A stretch of 64,000 nt of DNA from SZUA-152 sp964401355. Its GTDB lineage: Bacteria; Pseudomonadota; Gammaproteobacteria; SZUA-152. Position 1 is the first letter of the stretch. Each line of letters begins with the position of its first letter. Positions 36,900 through 45,616 of this stretch are shown here, in pieces. The translations under genes and the position numbers were made by a program. Location: the NCBI GenBank assembly GCA_964401355.1, contig CAYNYJ010000003.1, positions 1-64,000 on the forward strand. Reading direction: 5' to 3'. Below the pieces are notes generated by a model, which worked only from the letters and a program-made list of their open reading frames with translations, ran no database searches and was not told the DNA's origin.

Positions 36900-37973
36900 T
36901 TATTCCACCACCAAACCCACATGAAACACCACGTCTGGCGAGGCGTGTACGGTGAGATCTTCGCTCACCATCAACTCCAGGCGAATGTTCTTTGTCAGCT
37001 GAAAATCACCGCCCATGAGCAATTGCACGGCGTTGGCACTGATCTGCTGCAGCGCGCTTTTGTCGTAGAGCGCGCTGTGAAAATCCGCCTGTAATTTCAG
37101 GGTCAACCACGGCAGCACGCGTGCGCCCGCACCGAGGCTGGCAAAGGCGGCGACACGGCGCTGTTGATCTGCCAGCACATCGCCATCGCCCATCAGCAAC
37201 AACCCGCCGCCACCGAACAGCTTGCCGGCGTAACCGAACCACTGCGCACGGCGATCCGCCGTTGCCCAAAGCGCGACTTCGACAGCGCCGCTGCCACGCA
37301 GCGCATCGCTATCACCAGTGGGCAAACTCAGCGCCCCGCGCAAGGCCAGCCGAGTGCCGTCAGCCACAGTCTGCCACTGTTTGGCGGCGGTCAGGCGCAG
37401 GTCACCGATGCCGATGCTGCGCTCGGTCAACGACAGTTCAGTGATGCCGTTGCGCTGGTATTGATAGATAAACCGATTGCGCGGCGCAGTATCACGCCCA
37501 CCCTGCGGCAGGCCGAAGGTGTCATGCCAATCTTCGATGAAAGCGTCCAGCCACCCTGGGCCGTGATCGATATAGGGAATCTGCAACCCCCATTCCCAGC
37601 CACTGCCCACGCCCCGCGCATAGGCAAACGTGCTGCGAAGGGTTTCGCCGTCGAACAACAGGCTTTCGGTGGTGCTTCCAGTGACAACCGTTTTAAAGGT
37701 GTAGTTGCTGGCGAGGTCGCTGATCAGCCGGTAACGCGCCCGTCCCGCCTCCAACAGCTGCGCGTTGTCAATGGCGGGCAGGGCATGGATTTGGATGATC
37801 GGGCTTTGATTGGCGCTGAAAAAAGGCGTGACGATTTCTCGTGCCACAGCATCTTGAGCAACGACGCTGTGCGCGAGGCTAAAAGACAACAACGCGACGC
37901 AAGCTCCAAACAGCCCGCGTCGCAAATGCACTATTCGGCCCACTAGCCGGCTTAAGCGTTGTCGGATAACCAC
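36900..37973 (-). CDS. DUF3187 family outer-membrane-like protein
   Basis: The 357-residue protein has a signal peptide (GLFGACVALLSFSLAHSVVAQ). The DUF3187 pattern follows: TPFFSANQSPIIQIHALPA, FDGETLRSTFAYARGVG, WGLQIPYIDHGPGWLDAFIEDWHDTFGLP (landmarks SANQSPI, GPGWLDAFIEDWH). Alternating strands at the C-terminus suggest a barrel. The GTG at 37973 overlaps argH by 22 bases; GTG codons at 37943 or 37931 are possible starts outside argH. It probably follows argH on the same transcript. Confidence 0.78.
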   Translation of the reverse strand: MVIRQRLSRLVGRIVHLRRGLFGACVALLSFSLAHSVVAQDAVAREIVTPFFSANQSPIIQIHALPAIDNAQLLEAGRARYRLISDLASNYTFKTVVTGSTTESLLFDGETLRSTFAYARGVGSGWEWGLQIPYIDHGPGWLDAFIEDWHDTFGLPQGGRDTAPRNRFIYQYQRNGITELSLTERSIGIGDLRLTAAKQWQTVADGTRLALRGALSLPTGDSDALRGSGAVEVALWATADRRAQWFGYAGKLFGGGGLLLMGDGDVLADQQRRVAAFASLGAGARVLPWLTLKLQADFHSALYDKSALQQISANAVQLLMGGDFQLTKNIRLELMVSEDLTVHASPDVVFHVGLVVE

Positions 37974-39346
37974 GTGCGGGCACGCCCCGCCGCTGCACGC
38001 ACTTGCGCCGGCGCGGTGCCGCCCAGATGGTCGCGCGCTGCAACCGAGCCTTCCAGAGTCAGCACCTCGAAAACATCCTCTGCAATTTTGTCGGAAAACT
38101 CCTGCAACTCTTGCAGCGACATTTCCGACAAATCACGCTCGCTATCCACACCCAGACGCACGGCCTTGCCCACCACCTCGTGGGCATCCCGGAACGCCAC
38201 ACCTTTGCGCACCAAATAATCGGCCAAGTCCGTTGCCGTGGAAAAACCCCGTCGCGCCGCTTCTCGCATGTTGTCGTGCTTGGCGCTGATCGCGGGAATC
38301 ATGTCAGCAAACACACGAAGGCTGGCGCGCAGGTTATCCACCGTGTCGAACAGTGGCTCTTTGTCTTCCTGGTTGTCTTTGTTGTAGGCCAGCGGCTGGC
38401 CCTTCATCAGCATCAACAGGCTCATCAGATTGCCGGTGATACGTCCGGCTTTGCCCCGGATCAGCTCCGGCACGTCAGGATTTTTTTTCTGCGGCATGAT
38501 CGATGAACCGGTGCAAAAGCTGTCGCCTAACTCGATAAAGTTAAACTGCGCCGAGGCCCACAGAATCAACTCCTCGGAGAAGCGCGACAAATGCACCATG
38601 GTCAACGCCGCCGCTGAAATAAATTCAATAACGAAATCACGATCACTCACCGCATCCAGTGAATTTTCCGTGGGCGCATCAAAACCCAGCAACACGGCAG
38701 TGTAGGCGCGGTCAATGGGATAAGAAGTGCCGGCCAGCGCCGCAGCACCCAGCGGCATCACGTTGACGCGCTTGGCGCAATCCGTGAACCGACCATGATC
38801 GCGTTTCAGATTTTCAAACCAGGCCAGCAGGTGATGGCCGAAGGTCACCGGCTGGGCGGTTTGCAAATGGGTGAACCCGGGCATGATGGTATCGGCTTGC
38901 TGCGCCGCCAACTCCACCAACGCGGCCTGCAAACGAACCAGTTCCGCAATAATGGTTTTCAATTCATCACGCAGGTAAAGCCGAATATCCGTTGCCACTT
39001 GATCGTTACGCGAACGCCCGGTGTGGAGTTTTTTACCGACCTCGCCAATGTTTTCAATCAGTCGCGCTTCGATATTCATGTGCACATCTTCACGCGCAAT
39101 AGACCACTGAAAGTCACCGTTTTCGATTTCGGTTTTAATCGCCCGCAGCCCATCGTTAATGGCCGCGCATTCGTCCGTCGTCAGCACGCCGATTTTCGCC
39201 AACATGCTGGCATGGGCAATGGAACCTGCGATGTCGTGCGCGTACAAACGCTTGTCGAACGTCACCGAGGCAGTGAAAGCTTCGACAAAGGCATCGGTGG
39301 GTTCGGTGAAACGTCCGCCCCAGGGTTTTTCAACGGTGTCGGTCAT
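37952..39346 (-). CDS. argH: Argininosuccinate lyase
   Basis: ArgH splits argininosuccinate into arginine and fumarate. The 464-residue protein starts at the ATG at 39344-39346 (MTDTVEKPWGGRFTEP). The open frame extends 58 codons upstream, but those residues match nothing. Signatures are TGRSRNDQVATDIRLYLRD near 114, MPGFTHLQTAQPVTFGHHL near 157, and the fumarase-class loop GSSIMPQKKNPDVPELIRGK near 280 with the catalytic serine. DUF3187 follows and algZ is divergent. Confidence 0.95.
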   Translation of the reverse strand: MTDTVEKPWGGRFTEPTDAFVEAFTASVTFDKRLYAHDIAGSIAHASMLAKIGVLTTDECAAINDGLRAIKTEIENGDFQWSIAREDVHMNIEARLIENIGEVGKKLHTGRSRNDQVATDIRLYLRDELKTIIAELVRLQAALVELAAQQADTIMPGFTHLQTAQPVTFGHHLLAWFENLKRDHGRFTDCAKRVNVMPLGAAALAGTSYPIDRAYTAVLLGFDAPTENSLDAVSDRDFVIEFISAAALTMVHLSRFSEELILWASAQFNFIELGDSFCTGSSIMPQKKNPDVPELIRGKAGRITGNLMSLLMLMKGQPLAYNKDNQEDKEPLFDTVDNLRASLRVFADMIPAISAKHDNMREAARRGFSTATDLADYLVRKGVAFRDAHEVVGKAVRLGVDSERDLSEMSLQELQEFSDKIAEDVFEVLTLEGSVAARDHLGGTAPAQVRAAAGRARTWLSDNA

Positions 39347-39442
39347 AATCGTTACGGCTCTTTTCGTTTTCGGGCCCGATTTTCGGGTGCGGTTTTCAGG
39401 CTCTGTTTTCCGGTTAAAGACAGCGCCCTCAAGATGACGCGC

Positions 39443-39448
39443 ATTATA
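39443..39448 (-). promoter_or_regulatory. Likely -10 element of argH
   Basis: On the minus strand the sequence is TATAAT, a perfect -10 hexamer, about 97 bases before the chosen argH start. No good -35 hexamer sits at 17 bases, so it is either activator-dependent or chance. It also supports starting argH at 39346 rather than at the longer frame. Confidence 0.35.
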
Positions 39449-39542
39449 GACGATAAACCCTTTAGCCCCTACTGCAAGCGCCCATCGCCCAATGGCCTTG
39501 CGTGTTTCCAGTAACGACACACTCCGTTAAACTCGACAAGCA

Positions 39543-40661
39543 ATGAGCCACCGCCCAAAAACCACCCACCAACCGAACGCTGCTGCCCGTCAGCCAGCCG
39601 ATAACTTCTTCCTGCCGGACTTTTGCAATGTGCGCATGGTGTTCGCAGTAGTGGTGATCAGCGAACTGCTGGCCATCGTACTCACTCTGTCACCCCTGAA
39701 AGGCAGCGGCGACCGCTGGAATGATCTCAGCATCATCTCACTGTTTGTGCAGTGGGTGGGACTGAGCAGCGCCGCGGTGCTGTGCCTGTCACGCCCCTGG
39801 CTGGCGCGCATGTCTAAAACTCGTTCCGCCACGATCAGCTACCTACTGTTATTACTAACGACGTTAGCGATCACCGAACTGGCGCTCTGGATTGGCGGCC
39901 TCATTCAAGTGGAAAATCTACAAACCAGTAGCGGACATCAAGATCTGCTGCTGCGCAACCTGGGCATCAGCGCGATCGTCAATATGATTGTGCTGCGTTA
40001 TTTTTATATCCAGCATCAATGGAAACAGAACGTACGAGCTGAAGCTCAAGCACGTTTGCAGGCGCTGCAATCGCGCATTCGTCCACACTTTTTGTTCAAC
40101 AGTCTCAACACCATCGCCAGCCTCACTCAGATTAATGCCGACCAAGCCGAAGCGGCGGTGGAAAATCTGGCCGACCTGTTCCGCAATAACCTGGCCGATG
40201 CTAGCCTCCACACCAGCCTGGCTGATGAATTACAACTGACACGGCGCTATCTCGAGATTGAAAAACTGCGCCTTGGCAAGCGTCTGCAACTGCGCTGGAG
40301 TATCGACGATTTACCCGGTGAAGCCTCGGTGCCGCGGTTGATACTGCAACCGCTGTTGGAAAACGCCATCTACCACGGCATCGAACCCATGCGCCACGGC
40401 GGCACCATCGGTATTGACGGACATGTTTACGACCAGGATATTTACATTTCAATCAGTAATCCGCGCCCTTCCAAACAGGATAGCGAGCAGCACAAAGGTA
40501 ACCAGATTGCGCAGGATAATGTACGCCAACGATTGGCCGCTATTTATGGTGAGGCCGGAAAGCTCAGCGTGCAGGAAGATGAGAATGAATATATTATTAC
40601 CTTAATCTTTCCCTTCCAAAAATATAACGTGGCAACAGCTGCCGAAAAAACCGCACCATGA
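39543..40661 (+). CDS. algZ: LytS/AlgZ-type sensor histidine kinase
   Basis: The 372-residue inner-membrane kinase has four hydrophobic segments (residues 30-60, 62-82, 100-120, 135-152). The His_kinase domain follows with the phosphorylated histidine in RIRPHFLFNSLNTIASL near 181 and the ATP-binding region LILQPLLENAIYHGIEP near 263. This type pairs with LytTR regulators; in pseudomonads AlgZ (FimS) with AlgR controls twitching and alginate. It overlaps the next gene by four bases. Function in this organism is inferred from that pairing. Confidence 0.88.
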   Translation: MSHRPKTTHQPNAAARQPADNFFLPDFCNVRMVFAVVVISELLAIVLTLSPLKGSGDRWNDLSIISLFVQWVGLSSAAVLCLSRPWLARMSKTRSATISYLLLLLTTLAITELALWIGGLIQVENLQTSSGHQDLLLRNLGISAIVNMIVLRYFYIQHQWKQNVRAEAQARLQALQSRIRPHFLFNSLNTIASLTQINADQAEAAVENLADLFRNNLADASLHTSLADELQLTRRYLEIEKLRLGKRLQLRWSIDDLPGEASVPRLILQPLLENAIYHGIEPMRHGGTIGIDGHVYDQDIYISISNPRPSKQDSEQHKGNQIAQDNVRQRLAAIYGEAGKLSVQEDENEYIITLIFPFQKYNVATAAEKTAP

Positions 40662-41401
40662 AAATACTCATTGTCGATGACGAACCCCTGGCACGCCTGC
40701 GCATGAGCCGACTGTTGGAAGGTATTTCCAATACGGACATCGTCGGCGAAGCAAAGAGTGGCAAAGAGGCTTTATTACGTTCCAGCGTTTTACACCCGGA
40801 TATTGTATTGCTGGACATTCGCATGCCGGAGATGGATGGGCTGGAAACCGCGTTGCATCTTGCAACAATGCAACACCCACCCGCCGTCATTTTCACCACT
40901 GCTTTCAGCGAGCACGCCCTCGCCGCCTTCGAAGCCAACGCCGTTGACTATTTGCTCAAACCGATTCGCCGTGAGCGACTGGAGGCCGCGCTCAATAAAG
41001 CACAAAAAATTAATCGCGCACAATTGCTGGAATTGGGAAAACAGGAACAGGCCACACGCTCGCGCAGCCACATCAGCGCTTACATGGGCGGCAACTTGCA
41101 GTTAGTGCCATCGGAGAAAATTTACTACTTTCAGGCGGAGCAAAAATATGTGTCCGTACACCATAGCGAGGGGCAGTTGCTTATCGACGATTCACTGAAA
41201 TCACTGGAAGATGAATACGCGGATCGCTTCCTGCGTGTCCACCGGAATACTCTGGTGGCTGTCGACTACGTGGAAAGCCTGGAAAAAAATTCTGACGGTC
41301 ACTATCACATTCGTTTTCGTGACAGCGATGACAAGGTGGAGGTCAGCCGACGCCTGGTCGCTGCGACTCGCCGCCGATTAAAAGAAATGGGCAAGGTCTA
41401 G
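40658..41401 (+). CDS. algR: LytTR response regulator AlgR
   Basis: The 247-residue regulator has a receiver domain (residues 1-120) with DDEP at 7-10, the phosphorylated aspartate in LLDIRMPEMDG near 54, and lysine in LLKPI near 104. A LytTR DNA-binding domain (residues 140-245) has YYFQAEQKYVSVHH and RFLRVHRNTLVAVDYV. It overlaps algZ by ATGA. In many gammaproteobacteria hemC follows this pair; here a convergent thioredoxin-fold gene follows instead. Confidence 0.9.
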   Translation: MKILIVDDEPLARLRMSRLLEGISNTDIVGEAKSGKEALLRSSVLHPDIVLLDIRMPEMDGLETALHLATMQHPPAVIFTTAFSEHALAAFEANAVDYLLKPIRRERLEAALNKAQKINRAQLLELGKQEQATRSRSHISAYMGGNLQLVPSEKIYYFQAEQKYVSVHHSEGQLLIDDSLKSLEDEYADRFLRVHRNTLVAVDYVESLEKNSDGHYHIRFRDSDDKVEVSRRLVAATRRRLKEMGKV

Positions 41402-41420
41402 ACGCTGACCCAATCAGCCA

Positions 41421-42002
41421 TCAACGTGCGGCTAACACCACGCCATCATTACGCATCGTCAAAATCTGCTGGGAAACATCAATGGCTGTATCCAGGTAAC
41501 TGGCATACAAACCCGGCGTCTGATAACCGATAATCATCGGCACCAGCTCTTTGCCTTTCGCATCGACCAAGGCCAATGTCGGCGTCACCTGCACACCTTG
41601 CTGGATACCGAACGATTCTGCATTCTGCTCCTGGCCGGAGAAATCACGCAGCGTATCGTATTCATCCATCATCACTTTGCGCACGATCACCCGGCTCATG
41701 TCGCTGCTGTTCAGCCCCATGGGGCCCAGCACTTCCTCTTCCAGCCGCATGCAAAAATCGCAATCTTCGGCGGAATACATAATCAAAATCGGCAGGCCTC
41801 TGTTCTTTGCGATTGCACCCACGGCAGCCAGATTATCTGTCATTACCAATTGCAGCTGTTCCGGCACGGCATCGTCCTCGCCATAATCCATATCGGCCTC
41901 TTGCGCGGCGATGGCATGACCAGCCACGACCCACGAAAAGACCAGCAACACCGCAAGCACGGCCATCCGGCCAAAACGAAGCAACGTTAAATCAAACAAC
42001 AT
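41421..42002 (-). CDS. Exported thioredoxin-fold protein with CDFC motif
   Basis: The protein of about 193 residues has a signal peptide ending AGHAIAA. The redox motif AEDCDFCMRLEEEVLGP follows near residue 80, and a cis-proline segment GVQVTPTLALVD near 145. This resembles SoxW/DsbC-like thioredoxins of the periplasm. I chose the ATG at 42002, which follows AGGAGAG; a start at 42026 has no such site. It is transcribed away from rep, with a hairpin between them. Confidence 0.82.
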   Translation of the reverse strand: MLFDLTLLRFGRMAVLAVLLVFSWVVAGHAIAAQEADMDYGEDDAVPEQLQLVMTDNLAAVGAIAKNRGLPILIMYSAEDCDFCMRLEEEVLGPMGLNSSDMSRVIVRKVMMDEYDTLRDFSGQEQNAESFGIQQGVQVTPTLALVDAKGKELVPMIIGYQTPGLYASYLDTAIDVSQQILTMRNDGVVLAAR

Positions 42003-42059
42003 AAATCTCTCCTGAGTTCTCGACACACATCCTCTAAGTATAGCTCCTGTAATGCACGC

Positions 42060-42082
42060 CTGCCGACTATTTTTGTCGGCAG
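42060..42082. terminator. Hairpin CTGCCGAC / GTCGGCAG between rep and thioredoxin-fold gene
   Basis: A perfect 8-bp stem with a TATTTTT loop lies downstream of rep and 58 bases before the next start on the same strand. There is no T-run after the stem in the direction of rep transcription, so it may be a weak or Rho-assisted terminator. Confidence 0.4.
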
Positions 42083-42138
42083 ATAAGGATGGCTATTTTT
42101 GAATAGCAACCCACGCTGCACCCGCAATAGTGAACGCA

Positions 42139-44151
42139 CTAGCTCAACATTTCCCGCAGATTGGATAAATGGGCCCGGCCTCGTTGCTGCCGTTCTTCAG
42201 GGTCCACTTCATGGCCACGCCCCTCCCAGGCGAGGTCGTCTTCCGGTAACTCCGCCAAAAAGCGGCTGGGTTCGCAATCCACGGTCTCGCCGTGTTTGCG
42301 ACGCCGCGCCGCCATGGTGAAGGTCAGGGTTTTCTGGGCGCGAGTGATACCGACATAGGCCAGCCGACGCTCCTCTTCTATATCGTCCGCTTCCACACTT
42401 ACATGATGGGGGAGCAGGTTTTCTTCCATGCCGACCACGAAAACATGTGGAAATTCAAGGCCTTTGGCTGCATGTAGGGTCATCAGCGAAACACAGTCAT
42501 CGCGTGCCTCTTCCTCATTCCGCTCCAGAATGTCCATCAGGGTCATCTGCGCCACCAGCTCGCCGAGGCTGGCATCGTCCTCCGATTTTTCCGCCATGCG
42601 CCCCAGCCAGTCCATCAGATCATTGACGTTTTCCATACGCCGCTCGGCAGTTTTGGGGTCGTTGCTGATGTCCAGCAGCCAGTCCTGATAGCGAATATCG
42701 CTGACCAGCTCTTTGACCGCGGCGACCGGATCACCGCGTTCGGCCAACTCCGATTTCGCTCGCAGCCAGCTAATAAACTCCCGCACCCGGGTCATGGCGC
42801 GGGGTGTCAACTGGGTTTCCAGCCCGATTTCGTCACAGGCATCGCACAGGCTCACCTGACGCTCGGCGGCATAATTGGCGATCTTTTCCAGGGTCACCGG
42901 GCCGATCTCGCGGCGCGGGGTGTTGATGATGCGCACGAAGGCGTTATCGTCGTCGGGATTCACCAGCAGCCGCAGGTAGGCCATGATGTCCTTCACTTCC
43001 TGATAGGCGAAAAACGAGGTGCCGCCGGAGATCTGATAGGGCAGCTGGTTCTCGCGCAGCGCCTTTTCAAACAGCCGCGACTGGTGGTTGCCGCGATACA
43101 GAATCGCGTAATCGCTAAAGCGTCCAGCGCTCTGGAATTTATGCGCCAGCAGGCGCGACACCACCTGCTCGGCCTCGTGCTCTTCGGTGCGCGCCTGGAT
43201 CACCTTGATGGGGTCGCCGTAACCCAGCTCCGACCACAGGCGTTTTTCAAACACGTGTGGGTTGTTGCCGATGAGCTGATTGGCAGCTTTCAGAATGCGC
43301 CCGCTGGAACGGTAGTTCTGCTCCAGCTTGATGACTTTCAGAGTGGGGAAATCCTGATTCAACAGCGCCAGGTTTTCCGGCTGGGCGCCGCGCCAGGCGT
43401 AAATGGATTGATCATCATCGCCCACCACGGTGAGCGCACCACGCACCCCGACCAGATTCTGCACCAGCCGATATTGAGCGCTGTTGGTGTCCTGATATTC
43501 GTCCACCAGCAGGTAGCGAATACGATTTTGCCAGCGATCCAGCACCTCGGGGAATTCGCTGAACAGGCGCGCCGGCAGGCCGATGAGATCGTCAAAATCC
43601 ACCGCATTGTAGGCCAGCAAATGACGATTGTATTCGGTGAACAACATCGAGGCAGCGGTGAGTTTGGGATCACCTTTGGCATTGGCTTCCAACTGCGCCT
43701 GCTCGGGTGTCGTCATGTCGTTTTTCCAGCTGGAAATCTGCCACTGCATTTCCTTGGCCTCGTCATCGACATCAAAGGCGCGGCGCATCAGCTCCTTGAT
43801 CAGCGCCTGTGAATCCTGCGAATCATAGATGGAAAAGCCCTTGCGCAAGCCCAGCACTTTACCGTCGCTCTTGAGGATATTCAGGCCCAGGTTATGAAAG
43901 GTGGAAATGCGCATACCGCGCTTTTCTTTGGCCGAAAGCTCACCGCCAATGCGCGCCTTCATCTCACGCGAGGCCTTGTTGGTGAAGGTCACGGCAGTAA
44001 TGTGGTGGCCTTTGATATCGCAGTTCTGCACCAGGTGCACGATCTTTTGGGTGATCACACGGGTCTTGCCGGAACCGGCACCAGCCAGCACCAACAGGGG
44101 GCCATCAATATAACGCACCGCCTCTTTCTGGCGGGGATTGAGATCGGGCAT
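42139..44151 (-). CDS. rep: ATP-dependent DNA helicase Rep
   Basis: Rep is a 3'-5' superfamily 1 helicase that helps replication forks restart. The 670-residue protein begins at the ATG at 44151 (MPDLNPRQKEAVRYIDGP). The frame continues 97 codons upstream but without similarity. Motifs are LAGAGSGKTRVITQK (Walker A) near 22, AVTFTNKASREMK near 55, DEYQDTNSAQYRLV near 215, VVGDDDQSIYAWRGA near 242, LEQNYRSS near 281, LMTLHAAKGLEFPHVFVVG near 560 and YVGITRAQ near 603. The length matches Rep rather than UvrD. Confidence 0.93.
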   Translation of the reverse strand: MPDLNPRQKEAVRYIDGPLLVLAGAGSGKTRVITQKIVHLVQNCDIKGHHITAVTFTNKASREMKARIGGELSAKEKRGMRISTFHNLGLNILKSDGKVLGLRKGFSIYDSQDSQALIKELMRRAFDVDDEAKEMQWQISSWKNDMTTPEQAQLEANAKGDPKLTAASMLFTEYNRHLLAYNAVDFDDLIGLPARLFSEFPEVLDRWQNRIRYLLVDEYQDTNSAQYRLVQNLVGVRGALTVVGDDDQSIYAWRGAQPENLALLNQDFPTLKVIKLEQNYRSSGRILKAANQLIGNNPHVFEKRLWSELGYGDPIKVIQARTEEHEAEQVVSRLLAHKFQSAGRFSDYAILYRGNHQSRLFEKALRENQLPYQISGGTSFFAYQEVKDIMAYLRLLVNPDDDNAFVRIINTPRREIGPVTLEKIANYAAERQVSLCDACDEIGLETQLTPRAMTRVREFISWLRAKSELAERGDPVAAVKELVSDIRYQDWLLDISNDPKTAERRMENVNDLMDWLGRMAEKSEDDASLGELVAQMTLMDILERNEEEARDDCVSLMTLHAAKGLEFPHVFVVGMEENLLPHHVSVEADDIEEERRLAYVGITRAQKTLTFTMAARRRKHGETVDCEPSRFLAELPEDDLAWEGRGHEVDPEERQQRGRAHLSNLREMLS

Positions 44152-44247
44152 CGGGGACAGGCTACCAATAGCGGAAAAATGAGGAGGCCATTCTACCCCA
44201 GGCTGCTGGCCTGATGATCGACGGATCAAAAAAAACCGGCCACTCGC

Positions 44248-44301
44248 TTGACTCTCGCCCAGCGTATTACTATAGTTCGAAACATGTCGAATAATAGTAA
44301 T
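44248..44301 (+). promoter_or_regulatory. arsR promoter and operator
   Basis: TTGACT (44248-44253), a 17-base spacer and TATAGT (44271-44276) make a near-consensus promoter. An imperfect palindrome with arms ATTACTAT-(2)-TTCGA spans 44266-44301, covering the -10 and the first codons. Its centre, 44283/44284, is the A of the arsR ATG. The layout means ArsR would block its own promoter, and the transcript would be almost leaderless. Confidence 0.75.
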
Positions 44302-44619
44302 GAAATACGAGAGACAGACCCGGTTCAATTGGCCGAAGCCTTCAAAGCTCTGTCCAACCCCAACCGGCTCAAGATATTCCAGCAGTTGTTGAACTGCTGC
44401 ACGCCGGGCACGGTGTGCTCCGCCGAGCAGGCGATCAAACACTGCGTGGGGGATTTAGGCAACGGCCTGAATATCGCACCGTCTACCCTTTCACACCACA
44501 TCAAAGAATTAAGCCGCGCCGGGCTGATCCAGATGGAACGCCGAGGTCAACATGTGGATTGCTGGGTTGAGCCCGACACCGTGCAAGCCTTGGCACAATT
44601 TTTTCAGAGCGAAGCTTGA
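44284..44619 (+). CDS. arsR: ArsR-family metalloregulator
   Basis: The 111-residue winged-helix repressor has PVQLAEAFKALSNPNRLKIFQQLL at the N-terminus and the recognition helix IAPSTLSHHIKELSRAGLIQMERRGQHV near 63 (landmark STLSHHIKELSRAGLI). Cysteines in NCCTPGTVC and KHC are candidate arsenite ligands. It differs in ligand position from classical ELCVC ArsR. I start at the ATG at 44284; a TTG upstream at 44248 is the -35 box itself. arsM follows after 38 bases. Confidence 0.88.
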   Translation: MSNNSNEIRETDPVQLAEAFKALSNPNRLKIFQQLLNCCTPGTVCSAEQAIKHCVGDLGNGLNIAPSTLSHHIKELSRAGLIQMERRGQHVDCWVEPDTVQALAQFFQSEA

Positions 44620-44657
44620 ACCGGCCCGCTTTAACAACGATTTTCAGGAGAAACGTC

Positions 44658-45494
44658 ATGAACACCAAAACCACCCCCAAAACCCAGGACGATATCCGTC
44701 AACACGTGCGCGAAAGTTACGCGGAAGTGGCCGAGGCCAGCAACGCTGGCGATAGTTGTGGAGTCGAGGCCAGTTGCTGCGGGGTGTCGGACGACACCGC
44801 CATCAACACCCTGATTTCCACCCGCATGGGCTATTCGCAGGAGGATCTCGACGCCGTACCCGAGGGCGCCGACATGGGGCTGGGCTGTGGCAATCCGCGC
44901 GCCATCGCCAGCCTGAAGGCCGGTGAAGTGGTGGTGGATCTGGGCAGCGGCGGCGGCTTCGATGCCTTTCTGGCCGCGCAGGAAGTGGGCAAAACAGGCC
45001 GTGTGATCGGCGTGGACATGACCCCGACGATGATCAGCAAGGCCCGCGCCAACGCCGACAAAGGCCAGTACTCGCAGGTGGAATTCCGTCTCGGCGAGAT
45101 CGAGCACCTGCCCATCGCCGACGACAGCGTCGATGTGATCATTTCCAATTGTGTAATTAATCTTTCGCCCAACAAACGCCAGGTCTTTGCCGATGCCTTT
45201 CGGGTGCTCAAGGCCGGTGGTCGGCTGGCCATCTCCGACGTGGTGGCCAGTGCCGAGATGCCCGCCGAGATGAAAAATGATCCCTTGCTACACGCGGGCT
45301 GCATGGCCGGCGCGGAACTGGTGGAAAATTTGGAAACGATGATAGCTGATGCGGGCTTCGAACAAATTCGCATTGCCCCCAAAGACGCCTCCAAACAATT
45401 CATCAAGGATTGGGCGCCGGGACAGGGGATTGAAGACTATGTGCTGTCCGCTACCATCGAGGCCATCAAGCCCGGGGCAGACTGCTGCGCGTAG
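44658..45494 (+). CDS. arsM: Arsenite S-adenosylmethionine methyltransferase ArsM
   Basis: ArsM methylates As(III) to volatile or less retained forms. The 278-residue enzyme has the SAM motif VVDLGSGGGFDAF near 92-104. Three cysteines are C77 (LGCGNP), C165 (SNCVIN) and C215 (AGCMAG), which correspond in spacing to the arsenic-binding triad of known ArsM. An N-terminal SCGVEASCCGV and a C-terminal ADCCA add more cysteines. The ATG at 44658 follows CAGGAGA. It is in an operon with arsR. A decayed copy lies 15 kb downstream. Confidence 0.95.
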   Translation: MNTKTTPKTQDDIRQHVRESYAEVAEASNAGDSCGVEASCCGVSDDTAINTLISTRMGYSQEDLDAVPEGADMGLGCGNPRAIASLKAGEVVVDLGSGGGFDAFLAAQEVGKTGRVIGVDMTPTMISKARANADKGQYSQVEFRLGEIEHLPIADDSVDVIISNCVINLSPNKRQVFADAFRVLKAGGRLAISDVVASAEMPAEMKNDPLLHAGCMAGAELVENLETMIADAGFEQIRIAPKDASKQFIKDWAPGQGIEDYVLSATIEAIKPGADCCA

Positions 45495-45616
45495 TGGGCA
45501 TTCACTACCATGTGAATGCCTGTTAATTACCCCGGATAAATTCCCCGTAACTTGCTACAACACGCGCAGGTCAAGTTGCGTCCGCTACCCAACAGCCGCT
45601 TGTCACGTGGCCTAAT

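Noticed and set aside
39347..39520. 58-codon N-terminal extension of ArgH
   Set aside because: It contains a low-complexity stretch and a TATAAT element; the family N-terminus begins at the ATG at 39346.
44152..44442. 97-codon N-terminal extension of Rep
   Set aside because: It overlaps the arsR promoter and coding start on the other strand, and Rep similarity begins exactly at the internal ATG at 44151.
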